64,000 nt of DNA, taken from positions 188,250-252,249 of the forward strand of contig NQMI01000015.1 of the NCBI GenBank assembly GCA_002270565.1, written 5' to 3'. A program made the position numbers and the translations under genes. This document shows, piece by piece, positions 35,269 to 46,438 of this stretch; within the stretch, counting starts at the first letter, position 1, and each line of letters starts with the position of its first letter. This stretch comes from Stenocarpella maydis (lineage: Eukaryota; Ascomycota; Sordariomycetes; Diaporthales; Diaporthaceae). The notes under the pieces were generated by a model, which saw only the letters and a program-made list of their open reading frames with translations, was not told the origin of the DNA and made no database searches.

Positions 35269-37010
35269 ATGGTCAACATGCTGCTAACGCCGATTTCAGT
35301 GCTCGCTGCACTCCCAGCTCTCGCGTTCGGGGCCTATGTCCAGCGGAATAACTATACTGCCCTCTTTTCTGCCGGTCTATCGCCCGGCGCAAGCATTCAC
35401 TTTCCGTCTCAAGCAGACTATGCCGAATCGGTCACCCAACGCTTCTCCACCTTTGCAGACCCTACTTTCAAGTTTACTATCAAAGCGGCCACCGAAGAGG
35501 ATGTTCAGTTTATTGTAAGATGACGGAAAATTCCTTTGGAGTACTCGTCCTGACATGTTTTAGGTCGAAACCGCCCACGAGCACGATATTTCCTTCTTCG
35601 CGACTGGCGGTGGTCATTCCATCGAGGTCAACCTTGGCAACGTCCACGACATTGTCAATATCGATCTGTCAAACCTGAATACGACCTCGCTCGACGCCTC
35701 TACCAACCTGCTCACCATAGGGCCCGGCGTGAATTTTGGGGATGTTCTCGAGCCGCTGTACGCTGCCGGAAAACAGATCCGTACGTAAAAACCGGGCAGA
35801 GTGTATTTCCATGTGTATCGATCTGATGATCTCGTGACAGAGACCGGGAATGCGCCTTGCGTCAACTTCGTAGGGGCCACCGTCGGAGCCGGAGTCGGTC
35901 CACTTCAGGGCAAGTATGGGTTGATTATTGACGCCCTGCGCTCTGTCCGCCTTGTCACGGCGAGCGGAGACCTGGTTACTGCTTCCTTTGAAGAGAACTC
36001 GGATCTCTTCTGGGCTATCCGCGGCGCCGGTGCCAACTTTGGCATCATCACCTCAGCTGTTTACGAAGTCCACGACGCGGTGAACAACAATCAGGTCATC
36101 TCGGCCGATTTCCAGTTCCACCCCGAGTCTAATCGCTCGCTATGGGAGGTGCTTGCGTCTTGGGACAATGACTACCCCCAGGAGATGGGCATGTCGATTG
36201 CGTCCTCGTATAACCATTCGAATAGCCAGGTATGCATAGCTTTTCCCAAGACCGCACAGTATCGTGCGATCATCGCCCCAATGTTAACCGCTCTTTCAGC
36301 CGTTGCTGCTCGCCTCAGTCGCTTTCCTCGGGACCCAGGAGCAGGCGCAGCCGTATCTGGACCGGCTCATCGACCTCGACCCCATGCGGTGGCGCAACCT
36401 GAGCGTCGGCTGGGACCAGCTCATCTACGTGGCCGGTTTTGGGAACTACCAGCAGGCGTGCTCGGGCGGGACCTACTCGAACCACTTCAGCATCGGCAGC
36501 CGGCGCGCCGACGTCGACACGCTGACCAGGGTCTACGGCGACGTCGCCGCCTTCTCCTCGGCCCGCCCCTGGTTCACGGGATCCTTCATCATCCAGCGGT
36601 ACAGCGCCGCGGCCGCCCAGGCCGTGCCTGTGGACAGGCGGGGAGTATACCCGTGGCGCGACATCGAGATGGAGATGTGCGTGCTCCCCCCCCCCCCCCC
36701 CCTTCTATTGGGCATGGCACACTTGGACCAAGGCAACTAGCTAACTGACCGCCGCGCCAGGACGTTCGAGAACGTGTACGACGGGCCGGAACACGATGAG
36801 GAGGTCTTCGCGTATGCTCGACAGGGCCGCAGCGAACTCCAGGCCGCGAGCGGGTTCGACGAGATGCAGGTGTATCTCAACTACGGGTTCGGCGACGAGG
36901 GGCCGGAGGTGTGGTACGGGCGTGACAACTTGCCACGGCTGTCGGCGCTAAAGAAGACGTGGGATCCTAAGAACAGGTTCGGTCCTGGTAACCCGGTCCC
37001 GTTGCCCTAA
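35269..37010 (+). CDS. BBE-type FAD-linked oxidase 2, secreted
   Basis: Exons are 35269-35514, 35564-35780, 35841-36229, 36300-36676 and 36761-37010, with introns of 49, 60, 70 and 84 nt. The sum is 1,479 nt, giving 492 residues. A clear signal peptide (about residues 1-21, ending ALAFGA) targets the secretory route. The FAD domain has ATGGGHS (H100) and GNAPCVNFVG (C161). The His-Cys distance, 61 residues, is the same as in oxidase 1. DLFWAIRGAGANFG and the C-terminal WYGRDNL...WDP complete the family signature. Intron phases (0,1,0,2) equal those of oxidase 1. The last intron contains a run of 17 C (36686-36702). It probably carries out an oxidative tailoring step. It is the last gene with the shared promoter motif, so I take it as the right end of the cluster. 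Confidence 0.9.
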
Positions 37011-38936
37011 ATTCGGATTTCTGCTGTCAAGTCCTGGTCTTCCACGGCAGCATCATGGATACGGCAGCCCATAGTTAAAGACGCGAGGTGGTATTCGGCT
37101 GAGTAGTTTGTTTTGTCAAGTTCTCACACATAGCTTTCAAATGTTATCCCGGCGCGACGTGCCAGACAGCATCAATCACGATAGCGGCACCGCGGGCCAA
37201 GTCAGAGGAATTAATTAGTTACAACCAGAAAGCACGACGGAATTCAATAACGTCGGCCCTCGGTGAAACTGGTGTGCTGCTCGGGTAGAGGACTTACCGA
37301 GGACGCGTCACAGGTAAACAGCCTTGGTACAGGGAGCACCTCGAGAAATGCTAAGCTTCGGCTCAAGGGATGTTCATACAGGTTTCAGAAGGAGACAGAT
37401 GGAATGGGTGGTAATTATCAGTAGCTACGTCGATGGGTGTTCTCGAGCACGTCCAAATATCGCTGCGCTCATTCAGAGACCCGACCGGAAACTGAATCGA
37501 TCTCCTCCAGCATTGTCTCACGAAACGTCTTGTACAAACCGCTGGCTTGCGGATCGACAGTATCCTCCAGAGCCCAGGCCGTCATATCCACCCGCGACAC
37601 GTAGCGCCAGCCCCAGCACCGCCAACTGCGCGTCGCCGAAGTAGGCGACAAAGCACGTCGCGTCCAGGCTGGACCCGCACTCTACTAAGCCCGCACTCCG
37701 AGACCCTCCTCAGCTCCCAGCCCTCCTCCCGGGCTGTGTTGTTGAGGCCATGGAGGCCGGCCCAGGCGCGCCAGGACACTTCCTCCTCGCTCAGTCGGTC
37801 CCAGAAACGCACCTGGCAGCCGTTCTCCGGCTACAGCGGCCAGCCTGGGCCCTCGAATCCGTCCACGTGCGTCGCAAGCATGTTGCTGTCCCCATGCTGC
37901 TCGTTTGTGCAGGGACTTCACCAAAGCCAAGTCTTTCTTATTGCGGCATAATGTTGAAAACCCGAAAGTAAGGTGACGGAGTATGCTCAGGGTTTTGCGT
38001 CTTTTTTGGTTCTACCGATTTTCTCAAATTTAAAGGTCGGCGAACAAGGTACTGTCCCATTCGGCAAATTGTTCGAGACAAAAGGGATAGTGGCCCGAGC
38101 TAGGCCACACATGTACGAAGTAGAAGACGCTGGACCTGTGGTTTGTACCTAAAGTATCAATGCTTGAGTATACCCGACGCGGTGAAAGGGCTGCTGTATA
38201 CTGCTGTGCTAACAGTTATAACAATAACGCAGGACTTCAATCTCCTGGTGGCATCTTGAAGAGGTGGTGATGACGCGAATCTGCAGCACAGATTGATGAT
38301 GGGGATGAAGATGAGATAGGGCGGTTGATGATGGTGACAGCTCTCGCGGAACCGAAGGTGCGAGGCTGGGGCAGGTTGCTTGAGGATGTTGAAACTTTCA
38401 AAGAGAATAATGAGGGAATTGGAAGCGCGGGGGAAATTCAGGGCTACTTCCTAAAAGTTCAGTTGCCTTAGTGACGGTGGACGGGGGCTCAAGCTGTCAG
38501 ACAGATGCACCCACAAACATGTAAGGCTTGACATGACGAAGACTTTGAGGGTGACCGAGGTCAGAAATGTCTGCTACATGGCCATGCGAGCTTCTAATTT
38601 TCTCCCACTACAACAATCCAGTTTCGAAACAGAAACTGAGTACGAAGTGCTGAACTAACTACCTTCAACACATGCTGACCCTATGCCGTCAAACCTAGCC
38701 ATGCCCCATTTGAGGCGGCAGTAAGAGTTCATCTCCCCAGGAACCATCCTTGAGGCCCAGAAGAGAATCAATACATCCATCTGACGGGTCCATCTTAGTC
38801 TTTGGTCCTCCCACGTTCCTCGTTCCGGCCAAGTTGACAGTGACTGTAGGCCTGCCCCAAAGTGAACAAAGGCATCACGCCTCCATCAGGTGCAGGTTTT
38901 CATGATCGGTGACGCTGCCCAAACAGTGTCAGAACG
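37011..38936. other. Gene-poor region right of the cluster
   Basis: This 1.9-kb region has no intact gene. It includes a probable decayed coding sequence at about 37469-37930 (listed separately). The remaining part, 37,950-38,936, shows nothing I recognise. Confidence 0.5.
37469..37930 (-). pseudogene. Probable decayed coding sequence, family not recognised
   Basis: On the minus strand, protein-like stretches follow one another in different frames and are broken by stops and shifts. They include a segment with FWDRLSEEEVSWRAW and NNTAREEGW, a segment with LDATCFVAYFGDAQ, and a last one with LYKTFRETMLEEID that ends at a stop at 37469. The order and amino-acid-like composition suggest one former gene of at least 150 residues with frameshifts. 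Alternatively these are chance frames in GC-rich DNA. I do not recognise the family. Confidence 0.3.
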
Positions 38937-40354
38937 TTAGTCCAGCTTGGACCGGGGTCCGGCTTCCCGCGGGTTCTCATCGCAACCAGGGTACTTCCTC
39001 TTCTTCGCAGACGAGCCAGCGCCCTTGGCCCTCGCCTCCAGGATCTCCTCAACCTTGGCCGTCGCCGCTGAGAATTCTCCAGGCCAAGTGAACTTCACCA
39101 TGGACTGGTTTTTCATGGCGCTCATCCCCGTGCCGCCATTATCGATGTTCTCTACAGCGGCGTCAACCATGGCGTTGATGATCTTGGCGTCGAGGCCGTC
39201 TCCGTAGCTTGGGGCCCTGGGCTGCTCGGGAGGTTGCTGTGGCTCCTGGGGTTTCCGAGGGACTTGAGGCTTTGCGAAGGGAGGGGTGTTTAGAGACTTC
39301 AAGTTGTGGAGACCCTCTGCTTGCACCTGGCTTGACCTCTGGGGCTTTGCCGGAGATCGAAAACGAACGGCGTTCTTCGAGTCTGTATAAATCCTCATCA
39401 GCAGGCTGTTGCAGGGGTAATAGAGTCGTACTCTGATAAAATGAGAAGACAGGAGTGGGTGGCTGTGGTTAGAAATATAACGAGAAGAAGATTGCGGATT
39501 CATTGAGAAGGGTATCATGGAGGGATATCGGGAACAAATATACCCGCAACATTCTGGTCGGGAGTACTCGACCGTGCCTTCGCCAACAACTCATTAAACT
39601 TGATCTCCCTGGAGAACTCCGTGAGGATAATGCTGACATCTCGAGAGTCCATCCCCATCCCCATCGCACAGCCCAGAACAGACAAAACCGACGTACGCAT
39701 CATGGCGCGGTTCTCTCCTCTCACGGCACTGACAAACGCCTCCTTGACGATGACAGGGGGCTCGATGTGATGCATCCTCACCGCGGCGTCGACAGCAGGG
39801 CGGATCAGGTCAGAGGCAGAGATGTTGGCCGAGCTGCGGGACGCCTCGAGCGCAGCCCGGACGAAGGCGCTGATCGTGATGTCGGGCCGCCGGACGGTTG
39901 CGAGCGCCGCCTTGATGACGCCCTCGGCGTCGAGCTGGCTCGCCCTCACGGCTGACTCGATGATGAGCTTGACGAGGCCGCTGGGGCCAAGGTCGCTACG
40001 CAGGCTCATAAGGGCGAGGGTAAGCACCTCACAGGCTTGGATAGTCTCGTTCGGAAAGATGGTTGGCGCGTCGTTGCTGCCGGTGGTGTTGTTGTTGTCA
40101 TCGATGCCGGGCTTCCCGCTGCCCTCGACGGCCATCTCGAGCAGGTCGGTCGGCGCGATGATACCTGAGGGGCTGCCAGACATGGCATCTACGATGGCGT
40201 TGCGGATGCCACTGTTTGTGGACTGCAGCCTCTGCAGCGACTGCTTGAGGTCCTCGAGCTCTGCCGAGCGGGCCGTCGCATCGGCCTCGATGGCGCGGAG
40301 GGCGACCTCGCGCAGGCGGATTTCCTTCTCGAGGAGCTGGAACTGTGTTGGCAT
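38937..40354 (-). CDS. Hypothetical protein with 19-residue helical repeats and C-terminal basic motif
   Basis: Exons are complement 40354-39544 and 39382-38937, with a 161-nt intron whose acceptor (ATACAG) was chosen to keep frame, giving 418 residues. I do not recognise the family. Residues 1-48 form a likely coiled coil (LLEKEIRLREVALRAIE). From about residue 127 to 217 five units recur with spacing 18-19. Each has the pattern hydrophobic-hydrophobic-K/R-x-A-x-x-x-[SA]-x-R, for example GLVKLIIESAVRAS, FVRAALEASRSS and LIRPAVDAAVRM. The second exon is proline/glutamine rich, then has a conserved-looking block with NQSMVKFTWPGEFSAAT, and near the end SAKKRKYP, a plausible nuclear localisation signal. 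The frame is long and well formed, so I take it as a real gene. The intron position is the least certain part. Confidence 0.65.
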
Positions 40355-41909
40355 CTTGTTGACTTTGTGCGAAAACTTCGCAGGTCGGATTGATAAAGAG
40401 GGGATTGCACGGCAACAGCTGATAGCCTCAGTTTATCCGTTTGTTATTCGATCCTTGCGGGGTCGAAGTTGGGTGCCGCTCAGGAGGAGATGAAAGGTCT
40501 GAGAAACCAACGGGGCGAGACTCGTTGGTGTCGATGAAAATGCCTACAGGTTTGCAAAGAGGGGAGTTGTTCCAAGACTGGAAGCGAAGGTGATTTGTCT
40601 GGTTGTCTAGTTGCCTGCCATATAGCACAAGTGACTGATGGTTTTGCGGGGAAGGTTGGCCAAAAAGGTGAAGCATGTTTCGACCTTATGCTATGCTATG
40701 GTGAATAGGCGTGTTCCTATCGTTGCTATCGGAGGCAACCTTGAAAGAGTCTGTTAATCACCAGGTGCCTGCTAAGTGTGTCATTGTTGTACCTAACCTT
40801 TAACTATCGTACTTCATCACTGAGGTGCGAGTCGTCACATTAACTGAAACGGTTGCTCATAGACTCATTGTGCCTTCTATTACTAGTAATGGTAATGCTC
40901 TTAGTCTAGCTGTGCTGTGTTAAGGACAATCTACATATAAACATGTGTGCTCCTCGTTTCTGCCATTTCGAAAACCTGGTTCCATTTACTGCTAGTCGGA
41001 CAAGGGCTCTGATTTCTAATTAGCATATGCCGAACTCAACCTCAACAGCCTCAGGATGATTCGGTATCGGATCGACCGCGGGATGGAAGTCAGGATACTG
41101 CCATGAGGGTTATACCCCGGATGCCAGAGGCGGACCAGCGGCAGCATGTGTTGACTGCCGAGACGTGGGATGGGGCGTAGTTAGGCCCAGCGTCGTACCT
41201 TGGCCTCAGGTGGTGGGCGACTGATTTTCATTTCGTATGTTGCTGACCGTCGAGGTATCTAGTTCAGTAGACCATTCGGCCAAGCAGGACAGGTGCTGGG
41301 GTGGTTTTTGAAGCGTACTGATAATGCAAGCCAATGAGGAGTCTGGGAATGGCTCAGCGCCACCCTGAGTAGTCAATGAGTTATGGCGCGAGAGACCACT
41401 TCACTGGAATGAAGCAAAACCAGTTCTGGTACTTGACGGTTGGGAGGATTCTTGGGTGACAACTCGAGGGTCTCGTAGTGTTTGGACATGGCATGTTGAG
41501 TGGTCGAGAAGCAAGATACTAAATATCCGCCGAGATTGTACTTTTGCCACGAGATCCTTTCCTTCTTGTAGAGAAAACAGACAAGGAGTCAGTCAGAATT
41601 CTTTTATTGGGGATGCAAAGACGGACGTTTTTTTGTATGTAAAAAAAGTCGTCCACTCATCGGTATGGTCCGCTTCCTGTTATTTAATACTCAGTTTTAA
41701 TCTACTATAAGTAAACTGAATTTAATTACGTTGATATTATAAGAATAATAAATTTATTGAATTATTTTTAATCCTGAATACTCTGAATATGAAAACTCTG
41801 AATCTCGTTAAATAACATCATTTAAGGCTTGGCGCCCAGACTGCTCGTTCTAGGTAGCCTGAGCACAGCAAGCCCGCCTATTCGATATACAGTTGGGCAA
41901 GCCTCGCAT
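40355..41909. other. Intergenic region with a decayed MITE arm
   Basis: About 1.55 kb with no supportable gene. The stretch at about 41621-41680 resembles the inner part of the right arm of the MITE at 33799-34229 (ACGGACGTTT followed by a T-rich run and GTATGTAAAAAAA) but is diverged and single-ended. The 41,690-41,820 stretch is AT-rich. Confidence 0.55.
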
Positions 41910-42919
41910 TCAATCGTGATGGTCTCGACTTGAGTTGATCTCGATGTCGGTCCGGGGCCATAGGTGGCTGAGGTCGCCCATTGGCAGATTGATGGGCACC
42001 CTCATCTCAGCGCTCATGATTATAAAGCAGCTGTACCAACCCAGGAGTGCTACTACAAATATCAATGCACCACCGGCCTGTTCCCAGCAGGTTAGTCGCC
42101 AGTATCCTGTCATGCTATCCGCTCTCTTCGTGTCGCTCACCTTTTGCAGTTTTAACGCATCATCGAAATTGCCCTGGCTGACCTTCCAGTAGGCTCCCGA
42201 AAGGACAAACGTCGCAACCGTAACTAGCCCGAAGATGGCAGCAAAGATGATGTTGATTTTGAGTGTGAAGAAGAAGAAGGTGAAGAGTGCAAAACCCCAG
42301 ACTATCAGGTACAGGGCGATGGCAGCATTGAAGGCCGGAGCCGCGGTCCCTGTCGGGTCAGCCTCGGTGGCGTAGGGAGCGCCGAGCTGCAAAGTGGGAA
42401 GCTGGAGGACGCCAAAGGAAAGCCAGAAGACATCGAAGAGGCCCATGACCATCATGGGGAAGAAGTTGCCCATGACCCACTCGAAGATCATGGCGAATGT
42501 CAACAGGATAGGGCCGGTGAAGAAGAAGATGCCGCTGCGCACGGGGCTGTAAGTGCACCGTTTAGGAGACGTCAGACGATCTGAGGGCCACTCACGCGAC
42601 TGGCGACAGGCCGGACGCACCGCCCCAGCCCATCAGCATCATTGCGAAGGTGGAGGCAGATATTCCGAAGCTGTGTCGTCCAATATCAGTCAGGGCGTCC
42701 TCGAGCAAGCCTGTGTACCATCAACTACGCATGTGCTCACCCTACAAACCCAAGAGCGGTAGGGTTCGCGAATCGCCTATTGTAGTCGCCGACGTGTGGT
42801 GTCTTGGGCGAGAAGTAAAGCTTCTCGAAAAGCTCAGGGGATATGGTAACGCCTGTCGTAGTCCGGCGGATGCCCTTCTCCTCGTCATCCACGAGCTCGT
42901 TTCTGTCGTGCGTCGCCAT
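41910..42919 (-). CDS. GPR1/FUN34/YaaH family transporter (acetate/ammonium type)
   Basis: Exons are complement 42919-42741, 42670-42596 and 42546-41910, with introns of 70 and 49 nt. The sum is 891 nt, giving 296 residues, the usual size. The family signature NPTALGFVGF falls near residue 51, split by the first intron. Six hydrophobic segments follow, with GWGGASGLSPV, FFFTGPILLTFAMIFEW and the F/W-rich helices typical of fungal AcpA/Ady2 proteins. The hydrophilic N-terminus carries acidic and Thr-rich residues. These plasma-membrane proteins carry acetate or help ammonium export. It is separated from the cluster by gene-poor DNA and an unrelated gene, so I regard it as a neighbour and not a pathway member. 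Confidence 0.9.
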
Positions 42920-44148
42920 GGTGGGCTTGTGAGGCTGATTGTAGCTCTTGGATCGGACCGTGAGGTATTGAGAGTCTTTCTGCCTCGGCCTCTTGCAAAG
43001 CACCTCTATGTTTAAAAGCTAAGCGGACTCGGGTCGTATTAATACAATCTTGGGGCGGCCAGCGGGGTAAGCGCTCACATGGCACACGTGTCGGCCGGAG
43101 TCTACATTTACTTAATTTGTCCTCGAGGCGTGTGCCACGAGCCAACAACTGCCCGGGAGCATCGGACATTGGACGGGTATGTAATCTAAGTTTTCTGCCG
43201 AGATGTTTATACTCCGCCAGATACAAACTCAATCTGCCGGCGCACGCACCCAATTCGCCGCGCCGCATGCGCCCTGGGACCATCGTGCATTGAGCCAAAT
43301 GGTGCTTAATTCTGGCTGCACACGCTACCGGATCGTTCGCTGCTGAGACAAGTCTTACAAAGCAGGCTGGATAGCAGCGACGCTCTCCGGACACTTTACG
43401 GTGGCCTGTTGGACATCTGTCCCGAGGTCGAGACTAGTCCCCCTCCGGGGCACGTGGTGTGCGCCACATCGTCCTGTTCGTGACGGTTGTGTGAACCGTT
43501 GGCTCGGTGTGCGGGGAAGACGCTTGTCGGCGTGCCTTTCCACACCTCTATTAGTCAAGGTGTTAATGGAAGGTCTTTTCAACGGCCCATGGCCCCAGTC
43601 GGGAGATGCGGAGTAGATCACCTTGCGGAGTAGATCATCTTGCGTTACCTCCTCGATCGATGGTGGTGCCAGGAGAACCAGCCAAGGATCTGGGCTGTCG
43701 GGAATCGAAACTCTTAATGGCACAAGACCGTTGCCGAGGCTTTTCATCTGGACAGTGAGCCAACCACTCGTTGAGTGTCTAGGTGGACATGCCACAGTGC
43801 AAAGCAAACCGGTGGTGTATCGACTTTGAAATTACTTGGTGTTACCTAGGGACTCATTCTATCACTCGGAAGTACTCCGCTCACATACGTACTCAAGGTA
43901 CCACGAGACTTTTTCTGAACCAGATGTCTGGGAGCCCATTGATACCTAGTCAGCCACTGTCTAGACTTGTATTCTTAATCATTTATTTCTAGCAATCAAT
44001 AAGCTGATTCGGGGAGCATACCTACTACCAGGTGTGCTTTAAACAGCTATGTTAATCAAAACTCCACTAGTAGAGTGAATTAAGGCCTGATAAACTTAAG
44101 CCACGGCTGTTAGTATCCGACGTCATCACTCCAAAACTTGTCCCAGAC
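42920..44148. other. Intergenic region
   Basis: This 1.2-kb region holds the transporter promoter. I see no coding frame worth calling and no repeat structure except a short direct repeat of GCGGAGTAGATCA near 43608-43637. Confidence 0.45.
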
Positions 44149-44990
44149 TCATACAATCAACCATATAATTCCGTAAGATTCATCTTTCCATCCTCGAAAC
44201 GCAACGCCGACCACTCTGACAACATCATATGTCATGAGGAAGCCGGCTCCGTTTCTTGTCAGGGAACTTCCTCCTTTCCCCATTACGCAACCACCTGTAG
44301 CATGCTCGCAACTACTGTAATCCCTGGCTACTTGATTCGAAATCGACTCTTGAAAGTGCAGCGCTGCGTTGTATGGCACCAGGGGACTTTGATACGGACA
44401 ACATCTGTGGAGTGGAAACCCTTATAATAAACTGGGCGTTCGCCATTCCGGGACATGACAGGCACATTATAATAGGTTGTGTAAGGATCGAGCTGTGCAG
44501 AGTTAGCGCGACTGTATAATACGAACACGGGAAAATCATAAGTTACCGGGCCGTCAACATGGTCCCAGCCTTTTGGCGTGATGTTGGCATTTATGATGTT
44601 GTAGCCGTTTAACAACTTGCCCACATCTGTAAACCGACTTAGTAAGATATCCTACAATAGGAGCTACTTACATCCCTCAAGCCAGTGGGGGAGGTAGTCT
44701 TCATCCAACCTGCGTCATGCCATTTATCATAATTGCCACTAAAGTTTTAAGTCGCTATTAATTTTAACAACCTCGGGATGATCACAGGAGACATTAGCCA
44801 GGCGCATGGACGTTCCTGTTGTTGGTGTTGTGAGGTCTGGCCCCTCGAAGGTGAGGCACGGCTTGGACAGCACTGTGCAGTGGTGGTGAAACAGTTGACA
44901 AACTAAACTCCCTGGGGGAAAAACATCACGGTGCAGCACAGACTGGTAGTCAGTTGACCCCAGGCGCCTGTCTTGGTCGTCTGACATGAA
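44149..44990 (-). pseudogene. Arylsulfatase fragment, truncated at both ends and frameshifted
   Basis: Minus-strand frames spell successive landmarks of fungal arylsulfatases: DDQDRRLGSTDYQSV (metal-binding N-terminal region), then YDKW, then GKLLNGYN and PKGWDHVD, then NGERPVYYKGFHSTDV. They sit in different frames with stops between. The formylglycine site that should read CxPSR is replaced by a sequence around VLSKPCLTF, so the catalytic cysteine context is lost. The usual secretion signal and the strand before DDQD are missing: the similarity ends at about 44,990 where AT-rich DNA starts. The C-terminal half is also absent. A functional enzyme is not possible here. Confidence 0.75.
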
Positions 44991-46438
44991 CTACTTGATG
45001 TAGACTAGTAACTAGTAAACTATGTTATATAAATCTTTAACTTATTAAATTTTAAATTTATTTTATATAAAGAACTATAATTTTTTTAGGATCTTAAAAT
45101 AAATTAATAATAAAGGTTTTCAGAGGGTTAATATTTTTAATATTTTATTTAAATTGAATTAGGCTTTTGAAATGTATGAGTTTATGTGGATATGGCGGCC
45201 CGCATCAGGCGGAAGGCCAAAAGCAGTCAACGTACGCCCACCCAGCTTTTTGCGTGCGCTCACTCAAAAATCCAAAAAAAACAAGCGTGCAGCCTATATA
45301 AAATTTTGTACCTTTTGTAAAACCCCTGCTCAGAACCCTGGCCATAGCTCTCTAATATCTCTGCTCTGCCCCTCCTTTTAGAGAGCCCCCCTCCTTCCTC
45401 TATCCCTCCCTCTATCCCTCCCTCTATCCCTCCCTCTATCCCTCCCTCTATCCCTCCCTCTATCCCTCCTAAGGGCCTATCCCCTTTTCTCTCTAGAAAG
45501 CCCCTTCCTTTAGAGGGTTCTTTTTCTTTTTCTGTTTTCTTTTTTTTAAAAAAAAAAAGAAGCCCTTTAATGAGAGAGGCCCTATAGAGAAGTTATTTAA
45601 AAGGGCCTTTTAGAGGGAGGGGCCTGAGGGAGGGATAGAGGTAGGAGGGGGGCTCTCTAAAAGGAGGGGCAGAGCAGAGATATTAGAGAGCTATAGCAGG
45701 GGTTCTGGGCAGGGGTTTTACAAAAGGTACTTGATATTATATAGGCTGCACGCAAAAAGCGGGGTGGGCGTACGTTGACTGGGCCAAAAGAGTGCACGTT
45801 ATCAAAGAAATATGTTCCTTGCTTCGTTGTTCCCGTGTTTCATATTCCAGCTAAACAAGAATAAAGTGCACAAAGTACATATCGAAAACAAAATAGAAAG
45901 AAATAGCTCCCATTGGGCACACCCCAGGCTCAAGTCACAGCTCCCTTTTGGGGTTTGGCAAAGCTGGAGGCCTGAAAACCGTTAGGCTCGCACATGGCTG
46001 AAAGACAGAATGATGAGGCTGCTGAGCCCACTATGACTGTTTTCCACTGCTTTGAACACAATACCTATACTCAGGCGGGATTGCTGTCATGAGGCAAATC
46101 CAAAGATTACCACGGCCAAATGGCATCAATTGAATAAAGGATTAGTAATGCCAAGTTGTGCTTGGGTCAAGAAGGTCAAGGATGAGATGCAAGCTATGCT
46201 TCTGGAAAATGCAGATAAAAACAAAGCACGCAAATCAGCTTTTTCTTTAATGCAAGCTCATATTTGTCCTTCATCGAGGCCACAGTAACAACACCGCCGA
46301 CACACCATAGCACATCCTATCCCACGTTGACCTTCCTGCGCCCTGCTCTGTGGGCAGAACCGAACCACTTTCAACGTGCATCACACAGCCCAACCACTGT
46401 TTTCCTTCAACCATTTCTCGCTCACTTGAAGCCACTGT
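44991..46438. other. AT-rich and repeat-filled intergenic region
   Basis: AT-rich DNA at about 45000-45170 abuts the arylsulfatase fragment. It is followed by the palindromic Mutator-like element at 45224-45781. From 45,800 to 46,438 there is no clear gene; a short frame near 46052-46288 might be a transposon remnant but I cannot assign it. Confidence 0.6.
45224..45781. mobile_element. Mutator-like foldback element with 9-bp target duplication
   Basis: This 558-bp, nearly palindromic element begins CAGTCAACGTACGCCC and ends with the exact complement. It is bounded by a perfect 9-bp direct repeat, GGCCAAAAG, at 45215-45223 and 45782-45790. The inverted arms are about 190-230 bp long and differ mainly by small insertions. 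The left arm includes a 12-bp minisatellite, about six copies of TCTATCCCTCCC (about 45399-45469), of which the right arm keeps one. It has no coding capacity. The terminal sequence relates it to the MITE at 21896. Confidence 0.88.

Noticed and set aside
45392..45470. CRISPR-like or regulatory repeat array
   Set aside because: A simple 12-bp minisatellite without spacers, located inside the foldback element, in a eukaryotic sequence.
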